The notes under the pieces are model-generated. The model saw only the letters and a program-made list of their open reading frames with translations, ran no database searches and had not been told where the DNA came from. From NCBI GenBank assembly GCA_963721905.1, contig CAVRMF010000025.1, positions 62,001-126,000 on the forward strand: DNA of 64,000 nucleotides, in the 5' to 3' direction. This DNA is from Roseiarcus sp963721905 (GTDB taxonomy: Bacteria > Pseudomonadota > Alphaproteobacteria > Rhizobiales > Beijerinckiaceae). Below are positions 26,933-35,893 of the stretch, in pieces. Both the position numbers and the translations under genes were made by a program. The number at the start of each line of letters is the position of its first letter. The stretch's first letter is position 1.

Positions 26933-27051
26933 GCGGCTGTAGGGCGCTTCCCCCATGACATCAAGGGCGGGCTTCGACCCGCCTGCTGGTGTAGGGGGCA
27001 TCCTTTGCCCAAAGGATAAGTAATTGAAAATAATGAACGATAGCGTCGCCA

Positions 27052-27765
27052 TCAATGAAAAGTCAATTGAGCGCAACACGCCTTGAACTTCTTTCCCGAC
27101 CCGCAGGGACACGGATCGTTCCGCCCTGTCTTGCGCGCTGAAGAGCGGGGAAGGGGACGTCCTGTCCTCCTTTCGCTCCGCTCTTCTCGGAACGTCGCAT
27201 AGAGCCGGGTCACGCTGGCGGTCACTCCGACGATAAGCTCTTCCCGCAGCTCCGGGGAAACAGGATGGTCGTAAGGGCGCATGGACGGATCCTCGTCGTG
27301 CTCGTAAGCCAGCGCCCAGATCGGGACGAACGATCCGGCCCGCTCCTCGTCGTTAACGACCTCCCTCCATAGGTCATGCCGCAAACGCGTCCCTGTCAGA
27401 AACCCGCTTGCCCAATCGTTCCCACCGGAAATTTCCTCGCCGTCCTGGGCCAAATAGGGCATGCGCGGTTCACCACGCCGGAATACGTCGCTGATCTCGT
27501 CATAATAGCACGTCATGGAGGCGTAAAATCGTTCGACCTCCTTCGGAGACTCGAAAACCAGATCCTCATCCTCGGTCTTTCCTGACGCGATGACCCGTAC
27601 ATATTCGCTGGGCATAATAAGATCAGGGCAGACCACGATCGCCGTCATGAATCCGTCGAGAGCTTCCACATTGGGAATGAGGCCCCCGCCTACGCGCGAG
27701 AGCATCGTGTTGAGCCAATCGAAATCCGCTTCGGAAAGCTCACGATTATGTTTGGACTTGAGCAT
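27052..27765 (-). CDS. UPF0149 (YecA-like) protein with C-terminal SEC-C zinc motif
   Basis: 237 residues. The N-terminal three-quarters match the UPF0149/YgfB-YecA type (NVEALDGFMTAIVVCPDLIMP, WASGFLTG). A basic linker follows, then a complete SEC-C motif GRNDPCPCGSGKKFKACC at the end. SEC-C is the small zinc fold of SecA's C-terminus and occurs in many accessory proteins. Role unknown, possibly ribosome- or SecB-related by analogy. It lies among insertion sequences, and a decayed copy of its tail is at 17809. Confidence 0.85.
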   Translation of the reverse strand: MLKSKHNRELSEADFDWLNTMLSRVGGGLIPNVEALDGFMTAIVVCPDLIMPSEYVRVIASGKTEDEDLVFESPKEVERFYASMTCYYDEISDVFRRGEPRMPYLAQDGEEISGGNDWASGFLTGTRLRHDLWREVVNDEERAGSFVPIWALAYEHDEDPSMRPYDHPVSPELREELIVGVTASVTRLYATFREERSERRTGRPLPRSSARKTGRNDPCPCGSGKKFKACCAQLTFH

Positions 27766-28125
27766 CTATCCTCATGGGCGCTTCGCGTCGCGCGCCTGCA
27801 AAGGCGGTAATCGCTTTCCCGCGACCTTATCAAACGCGATTCTCCCGCCAAAGGAAAATGGACCCAGGTTCCTGGTCACCAGGGCTCGCGGCGGTCGGCG
27901 TTGAAGACGCCGCCGGTCGGTCCGTCGTCCGGCAGGAGCGCGCGGCGGACGGCCGGAATCGGGACGTGAAGCGGTCATTGCGGATCAAGACGGTTCCGCG
28001 CCGCAATCGGAAGGGAGAAGCGGTGAGCTGAGGGGAAAAACGGGTCGCAGCGCGCGGAATGATTGAAAGCAAAAGGACCGCCTCGTAGCGGCTATCAGGC
28101 CGCGGCCAGAACCGCGCGCCAAAAC
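27766..28125. other. Gap without a supported gene
   Basis: 360 bases with GC-rich overlapping frames on both strands, none with a ribosome-binding site or recognisable product. It presumably contains the promoter of the SEC-C gene on the minus strand. Confidence 0.4.
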
Positions 28126-28353
28126 TCAGTGTGTCTTGCTATTTCGGGCCAATCGTTTGTCAGAACGCGCCAGCTCTTCTACCAGGATAATTATCGCTTC
28201 CCGCAAACGAGCCTCCTTGATCGTCAAAAAAGCGCGCATCAGCCGGTGGCCCTCTTCAGGTTGTGACGGAAAATTCGCCCCGGGAGGATAAGGGTGTCCG
28301 CCGTCGACATACGCATCCGTAATCAAAGTTAAAAAGCTCTGCTTCCTGGACAT
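28126..28353 (-). CDS. Small conserved-type protein, 75 residues
   Basis: Starts MSRKQSFLTLITDAYVDGGH at 28353; an upstream in-frame start at 28386 is possible. The C-terminal half HRLMRAFLTIKEARLREAI-I-LVEELAR is a helix pattern I associate with short Rhizobiales proteins and the tails of some HTH regulators (R-x-F-x-x-I-x-x-x-x-x-R-x-x-I-x-x-L-V-E). No DNA-binding motif of its own is visible. Function unknown. Confidence 0.5.
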   Translation of the reverse strand: MSRKQSFLTLITDAYVDGGHPYPPGANFPSQPEEGHRLMRAFLTIKEARLREAIIILVEELARSDKRLARNSKTH

Positions 28354-28414
28354 TGCTATCCGCCCATCCCTAGCCTGAAGAACCAAGACTTTTCACTTGC
28401 GGAACGTAGACGTC

Positions 28415-28621
28415 CTAGTCGGCGGCCGGCACGCCCAACCGGCGCAACGCGGCCAGAACCCCCTCAACGTCGCCTTTCATCATCGCGGTGGACATGGCTG
28501 CTGCTGCCCGCCGGCGCGCTGCGACTTGCATGTTGCTGACGATTATCAGATCGCCGGCGCTCTCTCGGCGGCCGATCAGACGCGCCAACCCCGGATAGCG
28601 CATTTCAGAACCCGTCATCAT
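28415..28621 (-). CDS. Hypothetical protein, 68 residues
   Basis: Begins MMTGSEMRYPGLARLIG with GGGG eight bases upstream; 16 codons of open frame precede it. Ala/Arg-rich and helical (MQVAARRRAAAAMSTAMMKG, then DVEGVLAALRRLGVP). No motif recognised. It follows the reading direction of the small gene at 28126 and might be co-transcribed with it. Confidence is limited by its length and lack of homology. Confidence 0.35.
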   Translation of the reverse strand: MMTGSEMRYPGLARLIGRRESAGDLIIVSNMQVAARRRAAAAMSTAMMKGDVEGVLAALRRLGVPAAD

Positions 28622-28860
28622 CGCTGAAACCCCAATATCCATCCGTAGGCAGATAGATCGTTGCGCCACAAAACGCTAGGAAAACGCAATAAAACACCCG
28701 CAGACCATCACAGTCTGCGAGCGACTACTGAAGAGGCCAGGGTTTGGCGCGTCGTCAGCCCCTAACCGCATCTATACGCAGACCGAGCGCCGAGCGTCTT
28801 GCTATTTCGAGCCATTTGGCTGCTAGATTGGGCCAGAGCTTTCGCAATGGGAGCGTGAAC

Positions 28861-29907
28861 GTGACCGAGGAAAGGATTGGACAGGTGCTACCAACCGCAA
28901 CGGGCTTCGGCGCTCGGCTCACCATCGCGGTTCTCAAAAAGCACAATCTTGCTCCGGGGCCAATCCTCGGGCGCGCCGGCGTCTCCGAGCAAGATTTTGA
29001 TAGTCGCCAGCGTCGCATTTCCGCGGCGTCGGAGAGCAAGTGTCTTGAATACGCAGCGGAAGCGGTGGACGACAGCGCTTTCGGACTTCACCTCGCCGAA
29101 GAAGCAAATCCACGCGATGCGGGCTTGCCGTTCTATATCGCATCGGCCGCGAACAACCTCGGCGAGGCGCTGGAGCTTTTCGCGCGCTACAGCCGGATCG
29201 TCAACGAAGCGATGCGCATCAAGCTCGTACGTTCGCCGGAGGGCGTCGTTGCCGAGGTGACCTTCGTCGACCATTCCAGACAAAGAGCGAAGCAGGTTAC
29301 CGAATTTGCGATTGCCATCATACTTAAGGGGGTAAGAGAAGTCGTGGGTCGGAATATCCGTCCAATGCACGTCAGTTTCGCCCACGGAAGAAACTCTGAC
29401 TTGCGTGATTTCGAGCGTTTCTTCCGTTGCGCGGTCGAGTTTGGCGCATCGCGGGATCAACTCGCATTCTCGTATGAGACGCTGGCGCTCCCGCTGGTCA
29501 CAGAAGATCGACACTTGCTTGAGACGCTGCAACCTATTTGCGATGAAGCTGCAAAGGAGCGCAGCACGGTGTCAGGGACGCTGCGAGCCGCAGTCGAGAA
29601 CGAGGCACAAAAGCTGCTGCCTCACGGCAAGGCAAGGCGACACAGCGTCGCCAAAGCGTTGGGCCTTAGCACGCGAACGCTCACGCGCAAACTGGCGGAC
29701 GAGGGTACAACTTACGAGCAGGTTGTGGATGAGTTGCGGCAAAGCCTCGCGCGTCAATACATAAGGGAACAAGCCGTATCACTTTCGCAGATTGCGTGGC
29801 TGCTAGGCTACGAGAGGTCGACCTCTTTCAATCATGCTTTCAGGCGGTGGACAGGCGGGTCGCCGTCCCTGGCTCGGAACGAGAAATTTCTGGCTGCATC
29901 AGTCTGA
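28861..29907 (+). CDS. AraC-family transcriptional regulator (intact paralogue)
   Basis: 348 residues from a GTG with GGGAG seven bases upstream. N-terminal arabinose-binding-like domain (SESKCLEYAAEAVDDSAFGL, ELFARYSRIVNEAM, NIRPMHVSFAHGRNSDLRDF) and C-terminal AraC/XylS helix-turn-helix (LGLSTRTLTRKLADEGTTY, then SLSQIAWLLGYERSTSFNHA). Strong paralogy over the whole length, and over about 60 bases upstream, to the IS-disrupted gene at 21927, so one copy arose by duplication. Target genes are unknown. Confidence 0.92.
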   Translation: MTEERIGQVLPTATGFGARLTIAVLKKHNLAPGPILGRAGVSEQDFDSRQRRISAASESKCLEYAAEAVDDSAFGLHLAEEANPRDAGLPFYIASAANNLGEALELFARYSRIVNEAMRIKLVRSPEGVVAEVTFVDHSRQRAKQVTEFAIAIILKGVREVVGRNIRPMHVSFAHGRNSDLRDFERFFRCAVEFGASRDQLAFSYETLALPLVTEDRHLLETLQPICDEAAKERSTVSGTLRAAVENEAQKLLPHGKARRHSVAKALGLSTRTLTRKLADEGTTYEQVVDELRQSLARQYIREQAVSLSQIAWLLGYERSTSFNHAFRRWTGGSPSLARNEKFLAASV

Positions 29908-30007
29908 GGACCGCCGGCGGCAGCCCGTTGGCTTTGCGAGCGTGTGACACTGGCGACAATGCGCTCAAGCAGGTTCTGGTCGCGGTCGGCCCAGCTTTTC
30001 CCCATGG

Positions 30008-31190
30008 CTACAGCCCAGACTCGATTGCCCGGAGCAGCTGGAAGCGCATCTCGCCGTCAGTGCCCGCGAGCGAGATCACGAAACGGACCTGCCCATGGGC
30101 GGAGGTGTCGGCATAGCCGGCGAGCGTACGGACCCCCTCCATGGTCCCGGTCTTGTCCGTACCGCCATCATGGCCGTGGAGCAGGTCGGCGTGGGGTGCG
30201 AAGAGCTCGAGCACTTTGGCGAGGCCGCGCGCGGTGAAGTGGTTGTTGCGGCTGATGCCCGAGCCCTCCTCGAGATGGATGTCCGCGGCGAGGCCGTGCG
30301 CGGCGAGCATCTCGTTCGCGACCTGGAGCGACTTCTCGAGGCTGACTGGCCCGCCGAGGCGGCGCCCGCCGATCTCCAGGAAGACCTGGTTGGCGATATA
30401 GTTGTTCGAGGCGCGGAGCAGCTCGACGAGGATCTCCGAAAGGGTGCGCGACTGTCGGTGAACGTAGACCGGCTCCAGTCCTTGCGGAACGGTTCCAGTC
30501 GAGATCTTGCCCTTCACGCTGCCGCCGGCCCGCTCGATGAACGCGGCGATCAGCTCGCCGGCATATTGGAGGCTCACCGTGGGGTCCTGGCTCAGGCTGA
30601 TGCGGCCGGCTCCCCTGGGGCCACGCGCCAGGAACTGGGTGATCGCGAGCGGGGTGATCGGAGTTCTGCTTCTCGGCGGAGCGCACCGTGGCGCCGCTGC
30701 GCACGGCGTAGATGGTGTTGAAATTCACCGCCAGCGCGGAGTTCAGCGCATCGTAGGCCTCGCCGTCATCCTCGATGCCCGGGACGCGGAGGTTCGAAGG
30801 ATAGTAGCTCGCGTCGAGCACGATGCCGGTGATTGGCGCCTTGCCGACCGCTGCGACCAGCTCGGTCGCGAGTGGCGCCAGCTCCTCGGAGATCAGGAAA
30901 GGATCGCCGCCTCCGCGCACGTAGAGCACCCGCTTGTCGTCGAGGTAGAAGCGGGTCTCGAAGCGGTAGTCGCCGCCGAGGACCTCCATCGCGAGCCAAG
31001 CCGTCACGATCTTGGTGACGGAGGCCGGGACGAAGGGCTGATCAGCATTCTAGGCCACCAACTCGTTGCCCTCGGCGTCCAGCACGAGCACCAACCCCGA
31101 CGGAGCGAGGGCCGCGACCTTCTCCTTGACGCCGGCCAGGCCCGGGGCGGGTAGCAGGAGCAAAGCGAGGGCGAGCAGGCGAGACCACAT
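30008..31190 (-). pseudogene. dacB: D-alanyl-D-alanine carboxypeptidase/endopeptidase (PBP4, S13), broken
   Basis: Minus strand from an ATG at 31190 with a signal peptide (MWSRLLALALLLLPAPGLAG). An amber stop at 31050-31052 follows codon 46, just before the catalytic SVTK (S-x-x-K). The frame then continues (AWLAMEVLGGDYRFETRFYL, GGGDPFLISEELAPL) until an extra base near 30662 shifts it to ITPLAITQFLARG and on to the SRNN (S-x-N) and DKTGTM (K-T-G) motifs. All three active-site motifs are present but separated by one stop and one frameshift. It would trim or cleave peptidoglycan in the periplasm. Confidence 0.85.
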
Positions 31191-31393
31191 GGCAACTCCA
31201 GCGCGGGCGCAGCGTCTGCAACCTGCGGCCCTATGCGAGTGATACTCAAGCGTTAAGTCCGTCTGATCGGAGAATTTCCGCTGATGGCGCTTCCCGTCCG
31301 TACAGGGATCAGCCGGGAACGCGTGCTTCGGGTCGAATTGACCCGTGCGTCCCGCCGTTGGCGCCGAGCGGACGGCCGGTGTCGAGGTATAGC
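31191..31393. other. Gap upstream of dacB, no gene seen
   Basis: About 200 bases without a coding signal. It joins the short element starting at 31394, so together some 480 bases up to 31672 lack a gene. Confidence 0.4.
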
Positions 31394-31600
31394 GTTGAAA
31401 AACTCGGAAATTGAGCCGTCGCGAAAATCTCGCTTTGGCGCACCTCGCGTCATCTCAGCCGATAGTTCTCACGGCAGGGCATATGGGAGCGTCGCACGCG
31501 GCAAAACTGGCAGGCCCGCCGACCCCCTAAGGAATTTTTCATCGAGGCCGCCAGCGGTCTCCTGAATTGTGATCGATGCGGAAATTCGAGTTTTTCAACA
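31394..31600. repeat. 207-bp element with 13-bp terminal inverted repeats (MITE-like)
   Basis: GTTGAAAAACTCG at 31394-31406 and its exact reverse complement CGAGTTTTTCAAC at 31588-31600. Termini starting GTTGAAAAACTC resemble those of IS1182/IS5-type elements. The interior has no transposase, so this is probably a deletion derivative or miniature element. No target duplication was found. Confidence 0.5.
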
Positions 31601-31672
31601 TCGGGTAATGGGCGGGAGCTCTTCCGCGAAGGCCGATAGGATCGGCCAGGATATGGAAGAGGAGATCGTTCA

Positions 31673-32686
31673 ATGGACTATTTTGCAGGCCTCGACATCT
31701 CGATGGATGAGACCCACGTTTGCGTTCTCGACCGCGATGGCGTGGTGGTTCGCGAGAGCAAGACGGCGTCAACGGCGCAATCTATCGCGGACGAACTCGC
31801 GAAAGCGCCGAGTTGCCGTCGGATCGTATTCGAGACCGGACGCATGGCGCCGATCCTGTTTCACGGGTTGAGCCAACTCGGCCTTCCCGTGGTCTGCGTC
31901 GAAAGCCGGCAGGCCTACCAGGCGCTCAAGTCGCTGGCGACCCACAAGACCGATCGCAATGACGCGCGAGGGCTGGCGCATCTGGCTCGCACTGGCTTCT
32001 TCAAGCCGGTGCATGTGAAGTCATTGTCGGCCCACGCCCTCCGCTCACTAATCATCGCGCGCAAGAAGCTGGTGGGCCAGCGAGTGACCTTGGAAAATCA
32101 GATCCGAGGTTTGGCGGTCGTGTTCGGGATCCGGCTACCTCGCGCGCTGACCGCAGCCTTCGTCGATCAGGCTCTTAAGGCAAGCGAGGGGATCGCTGGT
32201 CTCTCTGCCGCCATGCGGGGTCTGATCGCCGCGCGGACTGCCGTAATGGCGGCGGTCGCCGCGATCGACGCGGACATGAGACGTATGGCAAGGGCCTCGG
32301 CGGCCTGCCGCCGGCTGATGACAATCCCAGGCGTAGGCCAACTGACCTCTCTCGCCTTTGTGGCTGCGATCGACGACCCTTCGCGCATCCGCCGATCCCG
32401 AGACATCGGCGCCTACTTGGGCTTGGTCCCCAGGCGGTATCAGTCGGGCGAGGTCGACTACGTCGGCAGCATCTCGAAATGCGGGGACAGGCGTGTGCGA
32501 ACCCTCCTGTACGAGGCCGCCAACGTCATGCTGACGCGCTATAAGGGCCAGCTCAAACTCAAGGACTGGGCCTTCGCGATTGCCAGGCGATCAACGATGC
32601 GGAAGGCCAAGGTCGCTCTGGCCCGCCGCCTCGCGATCATCATGCACGCGATGCTGCGAGACGGGACCGAGTTCACATCGGCCTAA
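31673..32686 (+). CDS. IS110-family transposase (DEDD recombinase)
   Basis: 337 residues, intact. N-terminal RuvC-like DEDD domain (FAGLDISMDETHVCVLDRDG, then HKTDRNDARGLAHLARTG) and C-terminal Transposase_20 domain with the serine region (LMTIPGVGQLTSLAFVAAID, then GAYLGLVPRRYQSGE). IS110 elements lack inverted repeats, so the element's ends cannot be read. They use a bridge RNA made from the non-coding end next to this gene, expected upstream (31600-31672 or further) in the IS110 group. Confidence 0.93.
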   Translation: MDYFAGLDISMDETHVCVLDRDGVVVRESKTASTAQSIADELAKAPSCRRIVFETGRMAPILFHGLSQLGLPVVCVESRQAYQALKSLATHKTDRNDARGLAHLARTGFFKPVHVKSLSAHALRSLIIARKKLVGQRVTLENQIRGLAVVFGIRLPRALTAAFVDQALKASEGIAGLSAAMRGLIAARTAVMAAVAAIDADMRRMARASAACRRLMTIPGVGQLTSLAFVAAIDDPSRIRRSRDIGAYLGLVPRRYQSGEVDYVGSISKCGDRRVRTLLYEAANVMLTRYKGQLKLKDWAFAIARRSTMRKAKVALARRLAIIMHAMLRDGTEFTSA

Positions 32687-33336
32687 GCCCCCACAATCCA
32701 CGAGACAGGAGGCCGAAATCTAGCTCCCAAGAGGAGCGACGCCCCAGGGAGGGAGCGGCAGATGGCGCCGATTGTGTAGCTGCGGCCCTTCTAAGCCGAC
32801 GGCGATTTCAACCAAGTCACACCGCACCCAGCTTACCCCATCAAGTGCCGAACGAGCACGCAGAGAACACAGGCACCCGAAAGCGTCGACATCCGGAAGA
32901 GGCTTCCGCCCTTGACCCATTAGAGAACACAATCGAGGTAAAGCTGCCATTCGCGATAGACGCGCCCGAAAACAACCGCGGGCAAGGGCGTGTTTCAGAC
33001 GGCAAAGGTCGTCGGGCCATTAATCATTGGCTAGCTCAACGCCTCGTGACTGATCATTGCTCTCCGGTACCTGGCGAAGCCGAGGTCCATGAAGCCAGTC
33101 AGCATGAGCGCCCAGTTTCTATTCGAACTTTCCGAGGCGCGGGAGGGTCGACATAATCCCTGGTGGGAAATCCTCGCGTCCGGCAAGCCGATTACCTAGA
33201 ATTACTACCGCCTCAGGTCCCCGAGCCCAACCGAATCGGGTTCATTCCCAGGTCCACCCGCCTCCTCTCCGAAAACACTTGTTCCTAGGCCGACAGCTCA
33301 ATGCAAGTGTTGGTCCGCGGAAAGGTGCTCAAGACG
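32687..33336. other. 650-base gap between two transposase genes
   Basis: No convincing gene. A 103-codon plus-strand frame (32845-33156) and a 76-codon minus-strand frame (32720-32950) have no motifs. The first part probably includes the right end of the IS110 element. GC content drops just after, near 33360-33430, at the left end of the next element. Confidence 0.4.
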
Positions 33337-34754
33337 GAGGCTCTTGCAAATTTATTTTGAATGCCAAGCAAATTGAGGTGGGGCATGTAGGAACGATATG
33401 ACAGTTGTCAACTACTATAAGATAATATATATCGCTGTACATTGAGAGTAGTTTCGGTATTGTTTTGGCTTATCGTCCCGATTCGTAGCAACAGGCATGT
33501 CCGACGATCCCCTAGACGCCATGAAAGCCCGCTGGAACCATATCCAGGGCACTCTGTTTCCTTGGCTGCGCGAGGAAGTCGACCCAATGACCGAAGCGCT
33601 TGGGCGTCTCGTCACGACCCTCGACGTGATCGGCCTCGAAGCCTTCGTTCCCGAGCCGCCGCGCGGCCCCGGCCGCCCGCCCGAGGATCGGCGCGCCCTT
33701 GCCAGGGCCTTCGTCGCCAAGGCGATGCTGGGCATTCCCACCACTTCCGCTTTGATCGAGCAACTCGCCGTCGACAAGTCGCTGCGGCGTATCCTTGGTT
33801 GGGAGCGACGCTCGCAAGTGCCCTCAGAAGCCACGTTCTCTCGCGCCTTCGCGGAGTTCGCGCAGGGCGATCTGCCCGACAAAATGCACGCGGCGCTGAT
33901 CGAGCGCTCGCTCGGCGGGCGCATCGTCGGCGTGATCGCCCGCGACGCCACCGAGATCGAGGCGCGCGAGAAGCCGGCGGCGAAAGAGGCCAGCGACAAG
34001 AAGGACGATCCGCCGTCCGATGGCGCTCAGCCGCCGCGCAAGCGCGGACGCCCGCGCAAGGACGAGCAACGGCCAAAGCCCGAGCCGACGCGGCTGGAGC
34101 GACAAACCTCACAGAACGTCAACCAAATGCTCGCCGAACTGCCCACCGCCTGCGATGTCGGCTCCAAGAAAAACAGCAAGGGCTACAAGGAAACCTGGAT
34201 CGGCTACAAGCTGCATATCGACGTCGCTTGCGGCCAGATCCCCGTCTCCTGCGTGCTGACTTCGGCCTCCGTTCACGACAGTCAGGTCGCCATTCCCTTG
34301 ATGACCATGACCGGCGCGCGGGTTTCCTATCTCTACGATCTCATGGACGCCGCCTACGACGCCGCCGCCATTCATGACCACAGCCGCACGCTCGGCCACG
34401 CGCCGATCATCGACCGCAACTTTCGCGCCCAGCATGAGGTCAAGGCCGAATGGGAACGGGAGGTCGACAGGATGAAGTTCATCCACATGCCCGACGCAAA
34501 TGACGTCATCTATGATTTCCGCACCATGGTCGAACGCGTCAATGCTCGATTGAAGGACGAATTCGGCGCCAGGTTCCTGCGCGTGCGCGGCTCGATCAAG
34601 GTCAAATGCCACCTCATGTTCGGCATCGTCGCGCTCGCCGCCGATCAAATCCTCCGCGTCGCCAGCTTCAGGCCAGCGCCAGCCTGAGCCGCCGGCGCCC
34701 GCAATCCAAAACCACGGGAAATTCCTCGCCCTCAGGGAATTCTGCAAGAGGCTC
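33337..34754 (+). mobile_element. IS4/IS5-type insertion sequence
   Basis: 1,418 bp between imperfect inverted repeats: GAGGCTCTTGCA-AATT at the left (from 33337) and GAGCCTCTTGCAGAATT read inward from the right (to 34754). It encloses one intact transposase. The right end lies inside the final codons of the LuxR-type gene, so this element supplied that gene's present C-terminus. Confidence 0.65.
33497..34687 (+). CDS. DDE transposase, IS4/IS5 superfamily (DUF772-type N-terminus)
   Basis: 396 residues. The N-terminal domain (LARAFVAKAMLGIPTTSALI, SLRRILGWERRSQVPSEATF) is the DUF772-like part. The catalytic core starts at VIARDATEIEAREKP and is interrupted by an AT-hook-like basic linker (PPRKRGRPRKDEQRPKP, about 178-195). 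It continues with GYKLHIDVACGQIPVS, DAAYDAAAI and the glutamate region TMVERVNARLKDEFGARF. Complete and probably functional; exact IS family uncertain. Confidence 0.85.
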   Translation: MSDDPLDAMKARWNHIQGTLFPWLREEVDPMTEALGRLVTTLDVIGLEAFVPEPPRGPGRPPEDRRALARAFVAKAMLGIPTTSALIEQLAVDKSLRRILGWERRSQVPSEATFSRAFAEFAQGDLPDKMHAALIERSLGGRIVGVIARDATEIEAREKPAAKEASDKKDDPPSDGAQPPRKRGRPRKDEQRPKPEPTRLERQTSQNVNQMLAELPTACDVGSKKNSKGYKETWIGYKLHIDVACGQIPVSCVLTSASVHDSQVAIPLMTMTGARVSYLYDLMDAAYDAAAIHDHSRTLGHAPIIDRNFRAQHEVKAEWEREVDRMKFIHMPDANDVIYDFRTMVERVNARLKDEFGARFLRVRGSIKVKCHLMFGIVALAADQILRVASFRPAPA

Positions 34755-35492
34755 AGCGGATTGCGATTTGATAGCCACGTCCGTACGGTTCTTCGCGTTC
34801 AATTTCTTCATTATGCGACGTACGTGAACTTTGACGGTGCTTTCACACATGTTCAATTCGTAGGCTATTACCTTATTCGACCTGCCTTTCTGGATCGACC
34901 GAATAACCGCGAGTTCACGGGCTGTGACCAAGCCCGATGTCTGTGGCTGGGACGGCGCGTCCCCGGGCACACCACCTGCGAGCAGACAGTCCATCGGCAC
35001 ATAGGTCCCCCCCGCAAGAACAAAGCGCACTGCCTCGACCGTGATCTCAAATCCCATGGTTACTGGGATGTAACCCTTTGCGCCATGGCAAATGACAGTC
35101 CTCGCCAGCTCGGCGTCATTGTTGTAAGCGAGGACAATGACTGGGGTTCTCTGAGAGAGCTCAGATAGGATTTTCAAGGCGCTGATGCCCGCCTCCCTGT
35201 TAACTTCCACCCATGAAAATATAATTAGTTTGGGTGCGGTAACCGGATGCTGTTGTTGCAGTTCGCCAGCTGTCGAATAGGTAAGCACCGCTAGCGGAAA
35301 CGCCGATTGCACGCTTCGCCGAATGCACTCCCCGATGAAGGTGCGGCCTTCAATTACCGCGATGAATCCATCAGCTTCTGCGCTGGATTCGAGGGGACCG
35401 ATTTCTTTGGAGCGCTCGCCAGTTTTTAGCAGCGGTGCTAACGCCAGAGCGTTTTCGACTGGAATACGATCAAGATTGTCGAGCACGGTCAA
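34668..35492 (-). CDS. NarL/FixJ-type response regulator with LuxR helix-turn-helix
   Basis: 274 residues. A receiver-like domain (residues about 40-160: FIAVIEGRTFIGECIRRSVQ, LIIFSWVEVNREAG, VIVLAYNNDAELA, GAKGYIPVTM) lacks a clear phosphoacceptor Asp, the usual position reading FSW. A complete LuxR DNA-binding domain follows (LVTARELAVIRSIQKGRSNK, then VIAYELNMCESTVKVHVRRI). The last 25 residues after SQSA are encoded by the right end of the adjacent insertion sequence. The pseudo-receiver suggests phosphorylation-independent control. It resembles LuxR-type regulators of surface polysaccharide in Rhizobiales. Confidence 0.85.
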   Translation of the reverse strand: MTVLDNLDRIPVENALALAPLLKTGERSKEIGPLESSAEADGFIAVIEGRTFIGECIRRSVQSAFPLAVLTYSTAGELQQQHPVTAPKLIIFSWVEVNREAGISALKILSELSQRTPVIVLAYNNDAELARTVICHGAKGYIPVTMGFEITVEAVRFVLAGGTYVPMDCLLAGGVPGDAPSQPQTSGLVTARELAVIRSIQKGRSNKVIAYELNMCESTVKVHVRRIMKKLNAKNRTDVAIKSQSAEPLAEFPEGEEFPVVLDCGRRRLRLALA

Positions 35493-35893
35493 TTTTTCCT
35501 TTTCATCCGCACGAAGCGCACATGAAGAAGCCCTAGCCTTCTCTAAGTGAGCATAATCAGTTAGTTAGCCATCCCCGCCGCGCCATTGACTCTAAAAAAA
35601 CAAACGACCTCCCGCGTCCCAAAGTTCGGGCGCAGACCTCCCACTCAGTCACCGGTATGACAACCCCCCGGTTGTCCCGCTTCCGTTGCGTTAACCCTGC
35701 GGGAAGACAATGTCAACGTAACCGAAAGGGGTAGAAGCGCATCAAAAGAGGGATGGACGGCGTGTAGCAGCATCCTCTTTTGACTTACGGAGAATCGCAA
35801 GTCAGCCGCTATCCCGACAGGAAAGCGCCGTTTTGCTGGCCGTATGTCCCCCGCCAACGAACTCAGGAAAAACGAATCTTCGGAGCGATTTAG
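35493..35893. other. Gap between divergent LuxR and TetR genes
   Basis: 400 bases with no gene. It contains a perfect hairpin GACAACC-CCCC-GGTTGTC at 35659-35676 and an A-rich tract near 35595, and must hold both promoters. The ribosome-binding site GGAG for the TetR gene is at its right end. Confidence 0.45.

Noticed and set aside
32845..33156. 103-codon frame between transposases
   Set aside because: No motif, no ribosome-binding site, likely IS debris.
33218..33262. GGGTTCATTCCC-type stretch reminiscent of a tRNA T-arm
   Set aside because: No acceptor or anticodon stem can be paired around it; no tRNA found in the window.
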